Source: Achatina immaculata (taxonomy: Eukaryota > Mollusca > Gastropoda > Stylommatophora > Achatinidae). From it: 64,000 nt of DNA. Within the stretch, counting starts at the first letter, position 1. Each line of letters starts with the position of its first letter. Where the stretch lies: the NCBI GenBank assembly GCA_009760885.1, contig CM019693.1, forward strand, positions 51,664,596 through 51,728,595, written 5' to 3'. The notes beneath the pieces are model-generated. The model saw nothing but the letters and a program-made list of their open reading frames with translations. It searched no databases and was not told the origin of the DNA. Shown in pieces: positions 40,886 to 51,164 of the stretch. A program made the translations under genes and the position numbers.

Positions 40886-43605
40886 CTTATATCTTATATC
40901 CTTCCCGTGCCATTAAATGTTACATAGGGCTTGCAAGGTAGTTCGCCAGTTTTTCCTGTTTTTGGCAAGCTTTTCAGCTTCATCAAGGGATTTTATGCCT
41001 GTTAATTTGGCCTCTCTTAACAATGTCCTCTTTAGAGTTTCATGTGGTTGACCTCTTTTCTTCAGCCTGTTGTGTTCACTTCATAGCTTGTTTTGGGATT
41101 CTCTGATCATTTCTTCTCATCAAGTGACCAACATATGTCCATTTCCTTTTCCTGATCACCCATGAGACTGGTTGTTGTTTACTCATCTGTCTTATCTCTG
41201 ATTGTTCTTGAATTCATTCCACTTGATGCTGAGTATTTTCCTTAGGCATCTGTTTTCAAAAGAGTCTAATTTATTGTCTATTTCTTTAGTTGTTTTCCAG
41301 CTTTCACATGCATAAATGAGGGTGGATATTACATTTGAACTGAATAGTCTTAACTTGGTTTCTGTGCTTATAACCTTTGAATGCCATATGTTCTCAAGAT
41401 TCTTGAAGGTCAATGCTGCTTTTGCAATTCTAATTCTAATTTCCTTTCTGGTGTCACCATCATGGTCTGTGTAGATGCCAAGGTATGCAAATTGATTGAC
41501 TTCTTCAACATCTGCCCCTTCTACATATATTTTTCCATTTAGATTAATGGGAAGTTTCATTATTTTTGTTTTGTCCTAGTTAATTTCAAGCCCTATTTTG
41601 CTAGCCAGTGAAAACATGCTATCTGTTTTTTTCTTGCATGGAATTCACATTGTTACTGATAAGAGTTATGTCATCAGCAAATCAAGATCTTCTAGTTGGG
41701 TCCCATGTACCCAGTCAATACCTGTGTTACCTGTTCAGCATTTTTTCATTATGAAGTCTATTGTAATTTCAAAAAGCAAAGAAGATAGAATAACATTCTT
41801 ATTTCACACCTGTTTCAATCTGGAACCATTCACTCATCCCTTCTTCTGTTCTGACTGCACAAATATATCCATTGTAGGGGTCCTTAATGATATTGACAAT
41901 TTTAGATAGTGTTCCATATAGACTCAAGATTCTCCACAATGGATCTCTGTGTATGATATCAAATGCCTTTTTAAAGTCTATGAAGTTCAGTATTAATAGT
42001 TTCTGCTTTTCAGTATGTTCTTCAAGTATTATTCTTAGAGTAAAGATCTAGTTGAGACAGCTTCTCCCTTTTCAAAATCCTGCTTGTTCTTCTCTCATTG
42101 CGGTATCCACTATATCTTTAAGTCTATTCAAAATGACCTTGCAAAATACTTTTGACACAACTGATATTAACTCTTCTCCAGTTATTGCAGTCGCTAAATT
42201 TGCCTTTTTTTTGTATTTTAATAATGATTCCTTTGTTCCATTTAGAAGGGACCTTTTCTTCTTTCCAAATCTTATTAAACATTCTCTGTAGTTGTCTCAT
42301 GTTGTCACTATTGATAGCTTTTAGCATTTCGTCTGTTATTTCATCCTCACCTGCAGCTTTGTTGTTAGCCATTAAGATCACTGTTGTTTCAGTTTCATGC
42401 AATGTAATTTCATCTAGGTTGACATTTAGTTGTGGGGCTGGTAAGTCAGTTTCAAGGTTTATCACTTATTTTGGGTGTGGTCGATTAAGTATTTCTTGGA
42501 AGTGTTCAGCCCATCTTTGCTTTTGGTCTTTACTTGATGTTAATAGGGTTCCAGTTTTGCTAAGGATTGGTCTTTCTTTAGATGTAATAGTACCTGTTAG
42601 CCTCTTTTGTATGTTATATAATGTTTTGCTGTCTCCTGCTTTTGCTGCTTTCTCTGCCTCTTTTGCTATATTGTCTATGTATTCTCTTTTATCCCTTCTA
42701 GCTGAACTTTTTACTTTCTTGTCTGTTTCTTTGTATGTTGCTTTTGCCAAATCTCTTCCAAGATCTGTCTTTACATTCAACATGTTTAATTTGGCTGCTC
42801 ATCTTTCATGTATGTACTTCCATGTGTTTTCTGATATCCATGCTTTTCTATTTGGTTTTTTCAGTCCAGCACTTGCTTTTGCTGCTGTGATTATGACTGT
42901 GCTGTAAGAATTCCATAATTCATCTATAACTATCTCCTCTACTTCACTGGGTATTGTGGAATGATTGGCAAGTTCCTGAATGAAATGACTGTTAGTATTC
43001 TCCATTTGTAGGCTGTTTATCTTTCTGTGTATTGATTTCTTGTGTTGGCTTTTCAGTTTTAGTTTTATTTTCCCTCTACACAGATTGTGATCACTGTTGA
43101 CATCTGCACCTCTATAAGCCCTTACATCTGTCAGAGATGCTCTGTATTACTTTTTAATACAAAAATGACCTATCTGGTTTCTAGTTCTATCATCTGGAGA
43201 TATCCATGTTGTTTTATGTATCTCTTTGTGTGGAAATATTGTGCCTCCAATGACCATGCCCTCTGTTAGACATATTTCAATTGAATCTTTCTCTGTTCTG
43301 ATTTACCATGTCAATTCCTTCTTTCCCCATTACTTTTTCAACGTCGGTGTTATCTTTCCCTACCTTAGCATTGAAGTCCCCCATAGCAATTAAGATGTCA
43401 TGTTTAGGGACTTTGTTGATGATTTGTTGTAATTTGTGACAGAAATCATCTTTTACCTCATCATCTGCATTGTTTGTGGGTGCATAACACTGTATTCTTA
43501 GGTTGTATCATGCTCTTATTATATGACTGTTCACTGGTTCCCATTCTACAAGGCTCTTTGCTGCTACATTTGACATAGTTATACCTACCCCCTCTTGACG
43601 TTTTC
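40886..43605 (-). mobile_element. LINE family D inserted in a PLE, 5'-truncated
   Basis: A 2.72-kb minus-strand insertion flanked by a perfect 12-bp duplication, ATTCACATGAAT (40874-40885 and 43606-43617). From the 5' end (right) it encodes the endonuclease C-terminal part (about 43560-43060), a linker, the RT (42465 to about 41650), and the C-terminal region to about 40900. It ends in a TATAAGATATAAGA-type 3' tail. Frameshifts and stops occur throughout. It matches the full-length copy at 59240-62414. Confidence 0.93.
41192..43005 (-). pseudogene. LINE D endonuclease linker, RT and C-terminus (broken)
   Basis: Frames at 42799-43005 (AAKASAGLKKPNRKAWISEN), 42466-42783 (SARRDKREYIDNIAKEAEKA), 42124-42465 (ADNKAAGEDEIT-like, WNKGIIIKIQKKGKFSDCNN) and 41192-41560 (FAYLGIYTDHDGDTRKE, LIYACESWKTT) follow one another on the minus strand. 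One T is missing in the motif C region near 41680 (CTTGATTTGCTGATGAC), so the FADD active site is out of frame. Not functional. Confidence 0.85.
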
Positions 43606-44410
43606 ATTCACATGAATGCTATGTTAAAAAGAAAAAAAAACAATCAAATAAAATTAATAGAGAACTTAGCTGTAACTTGAAAGAAGCTGTGGCTTGTCCG
43701 ACGCTGTGTGTCAGAAATGCGCATGGTGGAGTGTAGAGAGTATTTAAATGGAGACTTTGGATGTGTGATAGGTTGGTCATAACTGAGGGTGGTGGGTGGG
43801 GAAACCATGGAGAGGAGAGAGAGAGCGTGATACAGTGGTAATCTAGCCAGGTGAAGGTGAAATACATGATTATAGTTTGGTTAGAGGGGTTGTAATGTGA
43901 TGCTGTGAAGAGGTTCTGAACTATGTGTAACAAGTGAGAAGGAAGTGGAACCTAGTGTGGAGGGATTATGATTGTGGAAGAGGAGAATGTTAGGTGTAGC
44001 TGAATAACTAGTTCAAACCATGTGGTTCCAGAGTCCCACATTCTTGAATGTAGTGGTTCTCAAGTGCTAGATGGCTTGTGTCATCTGTGTGACACTGTTT
44101 GATGGCTGTTACCAGAAAGTCAGATTTGCCTCTGATGTTGGGGCCATTGAAATGATTTGGGACTGGTTTCGAAGCACGCTGGGGGATATCGTACAGATGT
44201 TTCTACATGCAGTCCCCTAATCTGAGGCCAGTCTAACCAATGTAAACCGTTCTGCATCTTTTGCACACAGTGTCATATATCACATTGCGGGACTCACATG
44301 TGAATCCCTCATGGAGAGTGAGGATAGATATCACCTTTCCCAAAACCATATGTGCATTGTCCTGGTGCTTCAAGCTGTAGATTTAAGTTTCTCTCTAAGC
44401 ATAATACATG
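43606..44410 (-). mobile_element. Penelope-like element, GIY-YIG end and proximal 3' UTR
   Basis: On the minus strand from about 44385 it encodes LKHQDNAHMVLGKVISILTL, EGFTCESRN, then VIYDTVCKRCRTVYIG (the GIY and YIG halves with the CxxC insert of Penelope-type nucleases), a stop, LRLGDCM, RASKPVPNHFNGPNIRGKSD, FLVTAIKQCHTDDTS and ALENHYIQECGTLEPHGLN. The 3' UTR continues to 43606 and resumes at 40885. Two stops follow YIG. The RT is absent. It lacks the tRNA-like insertion present in the tandem PLE copies. Confidence 0.87.
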
Positions 44411-45355
44411 GTACAGTACTGGCACTGATACTTTTGTACTGAGCTAACATCATACGGTGAATTCAAGGGGTTTCACTCCTTCTTCACAAATAAATCTCAC
44501 TAATGCCCATTTTTCAACAATGAATTCCCACAGTGGAGTATGCATATTTATTTGACTTTTACTTCAACTAGGCTATGGTCAGTGAGCTGCACTGTGCATG
44601 TTGAAATTACTCATCAGCCATTGCAAATGTGTTGAATTGCATCATCTTGTATATGTTGTGGTTACCACATAAATTTCAAACTGCCTCTACTTTTTGATTC
44701 TCTCTTGTATATGTAAGTCTACATTTAAAATATTAGTGGAAGCCAACATTCAGTTTCGATGTATGTACCAGAATACATTTAAGGTATCAATGGAAATTTT
44801 TGTTCAGTGTTGACAAATGTACTGGTCTATACTTCACTGACAACAGAAGTCATTATTCAAAGTCCAACATAAGATGCCAGTTTAAGCCAACATCTATATT
44901 CAGGCTTGATAAGTTCATCCTGAGTGTCATCTCACCTGTTATTTAATATAATTTAATATAATTTAATATAATAAACTTTACTTTCATGTATGAGAGAAAT
45001 TACGTGCATAGATCAAACCAATACAAAAAAAAAAACAAAGAACAACTTACTAGACACATTTCAAACAGTAAAACTATCATTGCATAAAAACTGAAAAAGA
45101 GTTTACAACTTTTCACTGTAGAAGTAGCAACATTTTAAAATACCACATTCTAGGGTGGTGTTTTTCATACATGCCTCACATGAATTATGTTCGGACTTAG
45201 TACAGACTTATAACTCAGATCTTGCTTGTGCCAAATGGAAACAAGGAAATTTCTGTGACACTGTCATTTTCAGTATGACATATCTCATAGGGACTGTTTG
45301 AAGAGTACTTGCATAAGAACATCTTCATAGATCTGTAAGAAAAATTCAGCAAATA
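44411..45355. other. AT-rich DNA without supported gene
   Basis: No coding or transposon signal that I can support. There is a short TATAATTTAA tandem near 44940-44970 and an A-rich tract near 45028. Confidence 0.5.
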
Positions 45356-45474
45356 CATACATAGTAGCAGTTGTCACATAACAGCAACATTAAACAATGT
45401 CACATGATAGCAACACTAAACAATGTCACAAAATAATAATGCTAAATACTGTCACATAATACAATGCCAAATAA
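45356..45474. repeat. ~27-bp degenerate minisatellite
   Basis: Units of AATGTCACATAATAGCAACA followed by CTAAAC, four to five copies, diverging to the right. LINE D inserted at its right edge. Confidence 0.75.
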
Positions 45475-45485
45475 TGCCACATATT

Positions 45486-45757
45486 CTTATATCTTGTATC
45501 TTATATCCTTCCCGTGCCATTAAATGTCACATAGAGCTCGCAAGGTAGTTTGCCAATTTTTCCTGTCTTCGGTGAGTCTTTCAACCTCATCACGGGATTT
45601 TATGTCTGTTAATTTGGCCTCTCTTAACAATGTCCTCTTCAGAGTTTCACGCGGTCTGCCTCTTTTTCTTTGGTCTATTGTGTTCCACTTGATAGCTTGT
45701 TTTGGTATTCTCTGATCATTTCTTCTCATCAAGTGGCCAACATATGTCCATCTACAT
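45486..45757 (-). mobile_element. LINE family D, 3'-end fragment
   Basis: The last ~270 bp of LINE D on the minus strand, encoding MMRRNDQRIPKQAIKWN, KRGRPRETLKRTLLREAK and NWQTTLRALCDI-stop. It is bounded by the perfect 12-bp duplication ATGCCACATATT (45474-45485 and 45758-45769). Confidence 0.92.
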
Positions 45758-45984
45758 ATGCCACATATTAGGAATTTTAAATAATGTCACTTGACAAGAT
45801 GACCTCCTAACACAAATTAAGATCATATTCATGTGTAAAAACCATATATGAGCTACAAACACTAACAGCAAAACATGCATTATATCTGGTTGCTTGGCTT
45901 TCCCTGGCCCATTTAAGAGAGTTTGTGTTTTATTCAGCACATCTCTGCCTGGAAATCATAAAACACATTTTTCCTTTCAGTGAC

Positions 45985-46052
45985 ACTTAGGATCTGACAT
46001 CTTTCCATGCTGTTAAATGTCATATAGGGCTCGCATGGTAGTTTGCCAACGT
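45985..46052 (-). mobile_element. LINE family D, terminal scrap
   Basis: About 65 bp containing CATATAGGGCTCGCATGGTA and GTTTGCCAA, matching the extreme 3' end of LINE D. No clear target duplication. Confidence 0.65.
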
Positions 46053-46500
46053 AGGATGGCAGCATGTTTATTTAGACTGGCAAAGAATACATTCTTGGTG
46101 TTGACATATTTTCTCTCCACTCCTTATATATGTACATTGACTTGTCTCATATTGCCCATGCTTGGCCTCTTTGTTTAGAAGATCATTGGATCTATTTTGA
46201 TTTCTATGTTCTACAGATCAGAACAATTAGAAGGCGAAACAAGAACAAAATATGAGTATGTTCAAATCCAAGCAATCCAACAATTATGAAAGATGTATTC
46301 AGATGTGACCATCCAAACATTATCAAAGATATTCACACCTCTACAATAACTGTGAAGGATTTAAACTCTTGATTAAAAAAAAACAGAAAAAGTCTTCAGA
46401 CCTAATAGTCTAAGAATTATGAAAAGTTATAAAATGTTCTGGTGCTGTCTTCGCATTGTCATCAAATATAAGCTTCATTAAAAATAAAAGCGGTTCCTTG
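46053..46500. other. AT-rich DNA, nothing recognised
   Basis: No ORF, repeat or transposon I can support. Confidence 0.45.
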
Positions 46501-46509
46501 TATGCCTTA

Positions 46510-47170
46510 CTTTATATCAATATGATGTCAAGTGTCACTAGTTCATTGTTCGATATAAATGTCAATGTCACTAGTTCATTGTTTGATATAAATGTCAAGT
46601 GTCACTAGGTCATTGTTATATATAAATGTCAAATGTTACGAGGTCACTTTTATATATAAATGTCAAGTGTCACTAGGTCATTGTTAAATATGAATGTCAA
46701 GCATCACTAGGTCATTTTATATGTATAAACGTCAAGTATCTCTAGGTAATTGTTAGATATAAACACCAAGTGTCATTATGTAATTGCTAAATATAAATGT
46801 TAAGTGTCACTAGGTCATTGTTAAATATGAATGTCAAGTGTCCCTATGTCATTTTTATATGTATAAATGTCAAGTATCACTAGGTAATTGTTAGATATAA
46901 ATGTCAAGTGTTATTATGTATTTGCTAAACTTAAATGTCAAGTGTTCCTAGATCATTGCTAAATATAAATGTCAAGTATCACTAGGAAATTGTTAGATAT
47001 ACATGCCAAGTGTCATTTATGTAATTGCTAAATATAAATGTCAAGTGTCATTAGGTCATTGTTAAATATAAATGTCAAGTGTCACTAGGTCATTGTTAAA
47101 TATAAATGTCAAGTGTCACTAGGTCATTGTTAAATATAAATGTAAAGAGTCACTATTAGGTATAAATATC
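46510..47170. repeat. ~32-bp degenerate minisatellite
   Basis: Around 20 units of TATAAATGTCAAGTGTCACT followed by AGGTCATTGTTA, many with substitutions, plus further decayed units towards 47400 and again near 49100-49260. The LINE D fragments to the right lie in the decayed part of this array. Confidence 0.88.
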
Positions 47171-47409
47171 AAAAGTTAATAATTTACTGCTAGATATAAA
47201 TATCGCATGTGAATACAATGCAGCTGAATATATCCATCAAATAATATCAGTAAGGTACTACAGATATATATGTCAGATGGTATTTAATCAAAGTTCATCT
47301 CATCTCTAATATTTATTTTCTGTTTTAGTAGCTACTATACTGTATGCTAGTGTATCACATAAATGTCAGATGTTATTAATTTAAGTTCAGCCTTTCTGTA
47401 CTTCTTACT

Positions 47410-47692
47410 TCTTACATCTTACATCCTTCCCGTGCCGCTAAAGGTCACATAGGGCTGCATGGTTGTTCGCTAAGATTTCCTGTCTTCGGCGAGTTTTTCA
47501 ATCGCAACAAGCGATATTATGCCCAATGAAATTACCTCTCTTAACAATGTGCTCTTTAGAGTTTCACGTGGTCTACTTCTTTTTCTTCAGCCTGTTGTGT
47601 TCCACTTGATAGCTTGTTTTGGGATCTTCTGATTGTTTCTTCTCATCACATGACTGACATATATCTATCTTCTTTTTCTGATTACCCATGTA
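47410..47692 (-). mobile_element. LINE family D, second 3' fragment
   Basis: Starts (plus-strand view) with TTACATCCTTCCCGTGCC and ends near GATTACCCATG. On the minus strand it encodes decayed versions of the KRGRP and QTTL motifs. More diverged than the neighbouring copies. Confidence 0.82.
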
Positions 47693-47765
47693 CTATTGTT
47701 AGGTTCTTGTTGGATGTAAATGTTCATATTATTGTTATTTTAAATGTAAATATCTGTAATCTACT

Positions 47766-49000
47766 TATCTTATCTTATCTCCTTCCCGTGCCGTTAAACG
47801 TCACATAGGGCTCGCAAAGTAGTTCGCCAATTTTTCCTGTCTTCGGCGAGTCTTTCAACCTCATCAAAGGATTTTATGCCTGTTAACTTGGCCTCTCTTA
47901 ATAATGTCCTCTTCAGAGTTTCACGCAGTCTGCCCCTTTTTCTTCGGCCTGTTGTGTTCACTTGATAGCTTGTTTTGGGATTCTCTGATCATTTCTTCTC
48001 ATCAAGTGACCAACATATGTCCATCTCCTTTTCCTGATCACCCATGAGACTGGTTGTTGTTCAGTCATCTGTCTTATCTCTGCATTGTTCTTGAATTCAT
48101 TCCACTTGATGCCGAGTATTTTCCTTAGGCATTTGTTTTCAAAAGAGTCTAATTTCTTTTCTATTTCTTTAGTTGTTTTCCAGCTTTCACATGCATAAAT
48201 GAGGGTGGATATTACATTTGAATTGAATAGTCTTAACTTGGTTTTTGTGCTTATAACTTTTGAATTCCATATGTTCTCAAGATTCTTGAAGATTGATGCT
48301 GCTTTTGCAATTCTGATCCTAACTTCATTTCTAGTGTCACCATCCTGGTCTATGTAGCTGCCAAGGTATGCAAATTGATTGACTTCTTCAACATCTGCCC
48401 CTTCTACATATATTTTTCCATTTTGATTGATGGGAATTTTCATTATTTTTGTTTTGTCCTTGTTAATTTCAAGTCCTATTTTGCTAGCCAGTGAAGACAG
48501 GCTATCTGTTTTTTCTTGCATGGAATTCACATTATTACTGATAAGAGTTATGTCATCAGCAAAATCAAGATCTTCTAGTTGGGTCCCATGTACCCAGTCA
48601 ATACCTGTGTTACCTGTGCAGCATTTTTTCATTATGAAGTCTATTGTAATCCCAAAAAGTAAAGGAGACAGTATACATCCTTGTTTCACGCCTGTTTCAA
48701 TCTGGAACCATTCACTCATCCCTTCTTCTGTCTTGACTGCACAACCATATCCATTGTATAAGTCCTTAATGATGTTGACAATTTTAGATGGTATTCCATA
48801 TAGACATAAAATTCTCCATAATGAATCTCTGTGTATGCTATCAAATGCCTTTTTAAAATCTATGAAGTTCAGTATTAATGGTTTCTGCTTTTCAATATGT
48901 TCTTCAAGTATTATTCTGAGAGTAAAGATCTGGTCGAGACCAGATATAGTGGATACTGCAATGAGAGAAGAACAAGCAGGATTTCGAAAAGGGAGAAGCT
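47766..49000 (-). mobile_element. LINE family D, truncated with inverted 5' end
   Basis: The main part (47766 to about 48944) is a minus-strand LINE D 3' portion. At about 48945-49000 the next piece of the element (encoding DTAMREEQAGFRKGRSC) lies in plus orientation. In the parental order this segment sits immediately upstream of DQIFTLRIILEE, where the minus-strand part begins. CTGTAATCTACT (47754-47765 and 48999-49010) forms the target duplication, with CTGT possibly shared with the element. This is a classic twin-priming type 5' inversion. Confidence 0.9.
47958..48935 (-). pseudogene. LINE D reverse transcriptase, C-terminal two-thirds
   Basis: An uninterrupted frame with LNFIDFKKAFDSIHRDSLWR (motif A), IETGVKQGCILSPLLFGITI (motif B), EDLDFADDITLISN (motif C intact), NQFAYLGSYIDQDGDTRNE, LIYACESWKTTKE and RRWTYVGHLMRRNDQR, running to a stop at 47958. 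The C-terminal GRP segment follows in another frame. Upstream codons to 49028 read through the inversion and are not real. This is the best-preserved LINE D RT in the window but lacks the fingers region. Confidence 0.85.
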
Positions 49001-49299
49001 GTAATCTACTACTATATATAAAAATCATATTTCAACAGATTGCTAATTCATACAAGTGTCAGTTGTCCGTATTTTGCCACTGTACATAAATATCATAGTT
49101 GTGTGTTAAATATATGAATATTTCATGCTGGATATAAATGTTAAACCAAATGTCATTAAGATTTTGTGAAATGACAGTGCCCATAAGTTATTGCTTGTTT
49201 TATATATAAATCTCAAAAGAGTGATGTTAGATATGGATATCAGAAGTCAATGCATTAAATTAAAGCAGGATAAACGTCATGATAATTGCCGTAAAACTG

Positions 49300-50009
49300 A
49301 TAGTTAGACAGAGGTGTATGTTGTAGTTTTACTGGTACTAGTTGAGTTAGACAGAGGTGTATGTTGTAGTTTTACTGGTACTAGTTGAGTTAGACAGAGG
49401 TGTATGTTGTAGTTTTACTGGTACTAGTTGAGTTAGACAGAGGTGTATGTTGTAGTTTTACTGGTACTAGTTGAGTTAGACAGAGGTGTATGTTGTAGTT
49501 TTACTGGTACTAGTTGAGTTAGACAGAGGTGTATGTTGTAGTTTTACTGGTACTAGTTGAGTTAGACAGAGGTGTTATGTTGCAGTTTTACTGGTAGAGT
49601 TAGACAGAGATGTATGTTGTAGTTTTACTGGTACTAGTTGAGTTAGACAGAGGTGTATGTTGTAGTTTTACTGGTGGAGTTAGAAAAAGGTTTATGTTGT
49701 AGTTTTACTGGTACTAGTTGAGTTAGACAGAGGTGTTATGTTGTAGTTTTGCTGGTACTAGATGAGTTAGACAGAGGTGTTGTTTTACTGGTACTAGTTG
49801 AGTTAGACAAAGGTTTATGTTGTAGTTTTACTGGTACTAGTTGAGTTAGACAGAAGTGTATGTTGTAGTTTTACTGGTAGAGTTAGACAGAGATGTATGT
49901 TGTAGTTTTACTGGTACTAGTTGAGTTAGACAGAGGTGTATGTTGTAGTTTTACTGGTGGAGTTAGACAAAGGTTTATGTTGTAGTTTTACTGGTACTAG
50001 TTGAGTTAG
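49300..50009. repeat. 43-bp minisatellite, left of LINE B
   Basis: Unit GTTGAGTTAGACAGAGGTGT followed by ATGTTGTAGTTTTACTGGTA and CTA. About 16 units, some shortened to ~33 bp (lacking CTAGTT). The array resumes at 53199. Confidence 0.95.
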
Positions 50010-50209
50010 CCCCCGTGTGGTACCCGGGATCTGCAAAGAATAAGACCACTGTACCCTACCATGCATGATCGTAAAAGGCGACTAAGGAGGGTTCAGCATA
50101 GGGCCAGCAACCCTATCTGGTAAAAAACTATCAGACTGCTACAGAAACAGAAGCAAGGGAAAAAGCAAATACAGGTGGAAGGAGAAATGCTTATCAGGAA
50201 ACTGAGCCC

Positions 50210-51164
50210 ATGAAGGTTGTGGATGAAAGCCAGCCACTGGAAGTCCCCAGCCCGACTGCAGACCTCCTGGAACCTAAACAAAAGATGCAAATAGGCAGCT
50301 GGAATGTAAGAACACTAAACCAGACTGGGAAACTAGCACAAACCATCAAGGAAATGCACAGATACAAACTAGACATACTAGGAATACAAGAAGCAAGATG
50401 GACAGGACAAGGCAGAAGGAAATTAACAACACAGCACACAGAAGATACAATAATATGGTCAGGTAAAGAAGATCTTCATGAAGGAGGAGTAGCATTGATT
50501 ATAACAAAAGAAGCATCAAGAGCATTGCTGAAATGGACCCCAATAAATGAGAGATTATTATATGCACGGTTCAACTCAAGATTCACGAAGCTGTCTATTA
50601 TAGTTTGTTATGCACCAACAGAAGCAGCTGAAGAGGAATTAAAAGATTTTTACAACAGCCTACAAGCCACAGTAGAAACAATACCCAAGCATGATATGCT
50701 ACTCATCTTGGGGGACTTCAATGCAAAAGTAGGTGAAGGAAATGAAGATAGAAGAAGAATCATGGGAAGAGAAGGAATCGGAGAAATAAATGAAAATGGA
50801 GAAAGACTGTGCAGTTTCTGTGAAGAAAACATGATGACCATCTGAGGGACAATTTTCCAACACAAAAACATCCATAAGGTGACTTGGAGGTCACCAGATA
50901 AAACCACCGAAAACCAAATCGATCACATACTAATAAACAACAAGTGGAAATGGTCACTACAAGATGTGCGAGCAAGGAAAGGAGCAGATATAGGAGTGAT
51001 CACAACCTTCTGGTAGCAAAAATAAAACTAAAATTAAGGAAAGCCAGAATCGGAGAACACAGAAGATACATTTTGATACAAGAAAACTGATAGACCAGCA
51101 AACAAGAAATGAATTCTCAATAATACTTAAGAACCGCTTCAGTGTCCTACAAGACGAAGCAGAA
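50210..51164 (+). pseudogene. LINE B endonuclease domain with stop and frameshift
   Basis: From the methionine at 50210 the frame reads QIGSWNVRTLNQTGKLAQTI, LDILGIQEARWTGQG, SIIVCYAPTEAAEEELKDFY and LLILGDFNAKVGEG, the standard order of APE-type endonuclease motifs with the Asn, Glu and D-x-N residues intact. A TGA at 50843 (after ENMMTI) interrupts an otherwise continuing frame (TWRSPDKTTENQIDHILI). A missing base near 50993 in the GAD-SDHNLL region (the catalytic His motif) shifts the frame again. Few changes separate it from an open frame. Confidence 0.9.

Noticed and set aside
42152..42907. 251-codon plus-strand hydrophobic frame as a membrane protein
   Set aside because: Antisense of the LINE D linker and RT; low-complexity hydrophobicity follows from the A-rich coding strand.
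48427..49089. 220-codon plus-strand frame at LINE D
   Set aside because: Antisense shadow of the LINE D RT joined to the inverted 5' piece; only the DTAMREEQAGFRKGRSC part is genuine LINE coding sequence.
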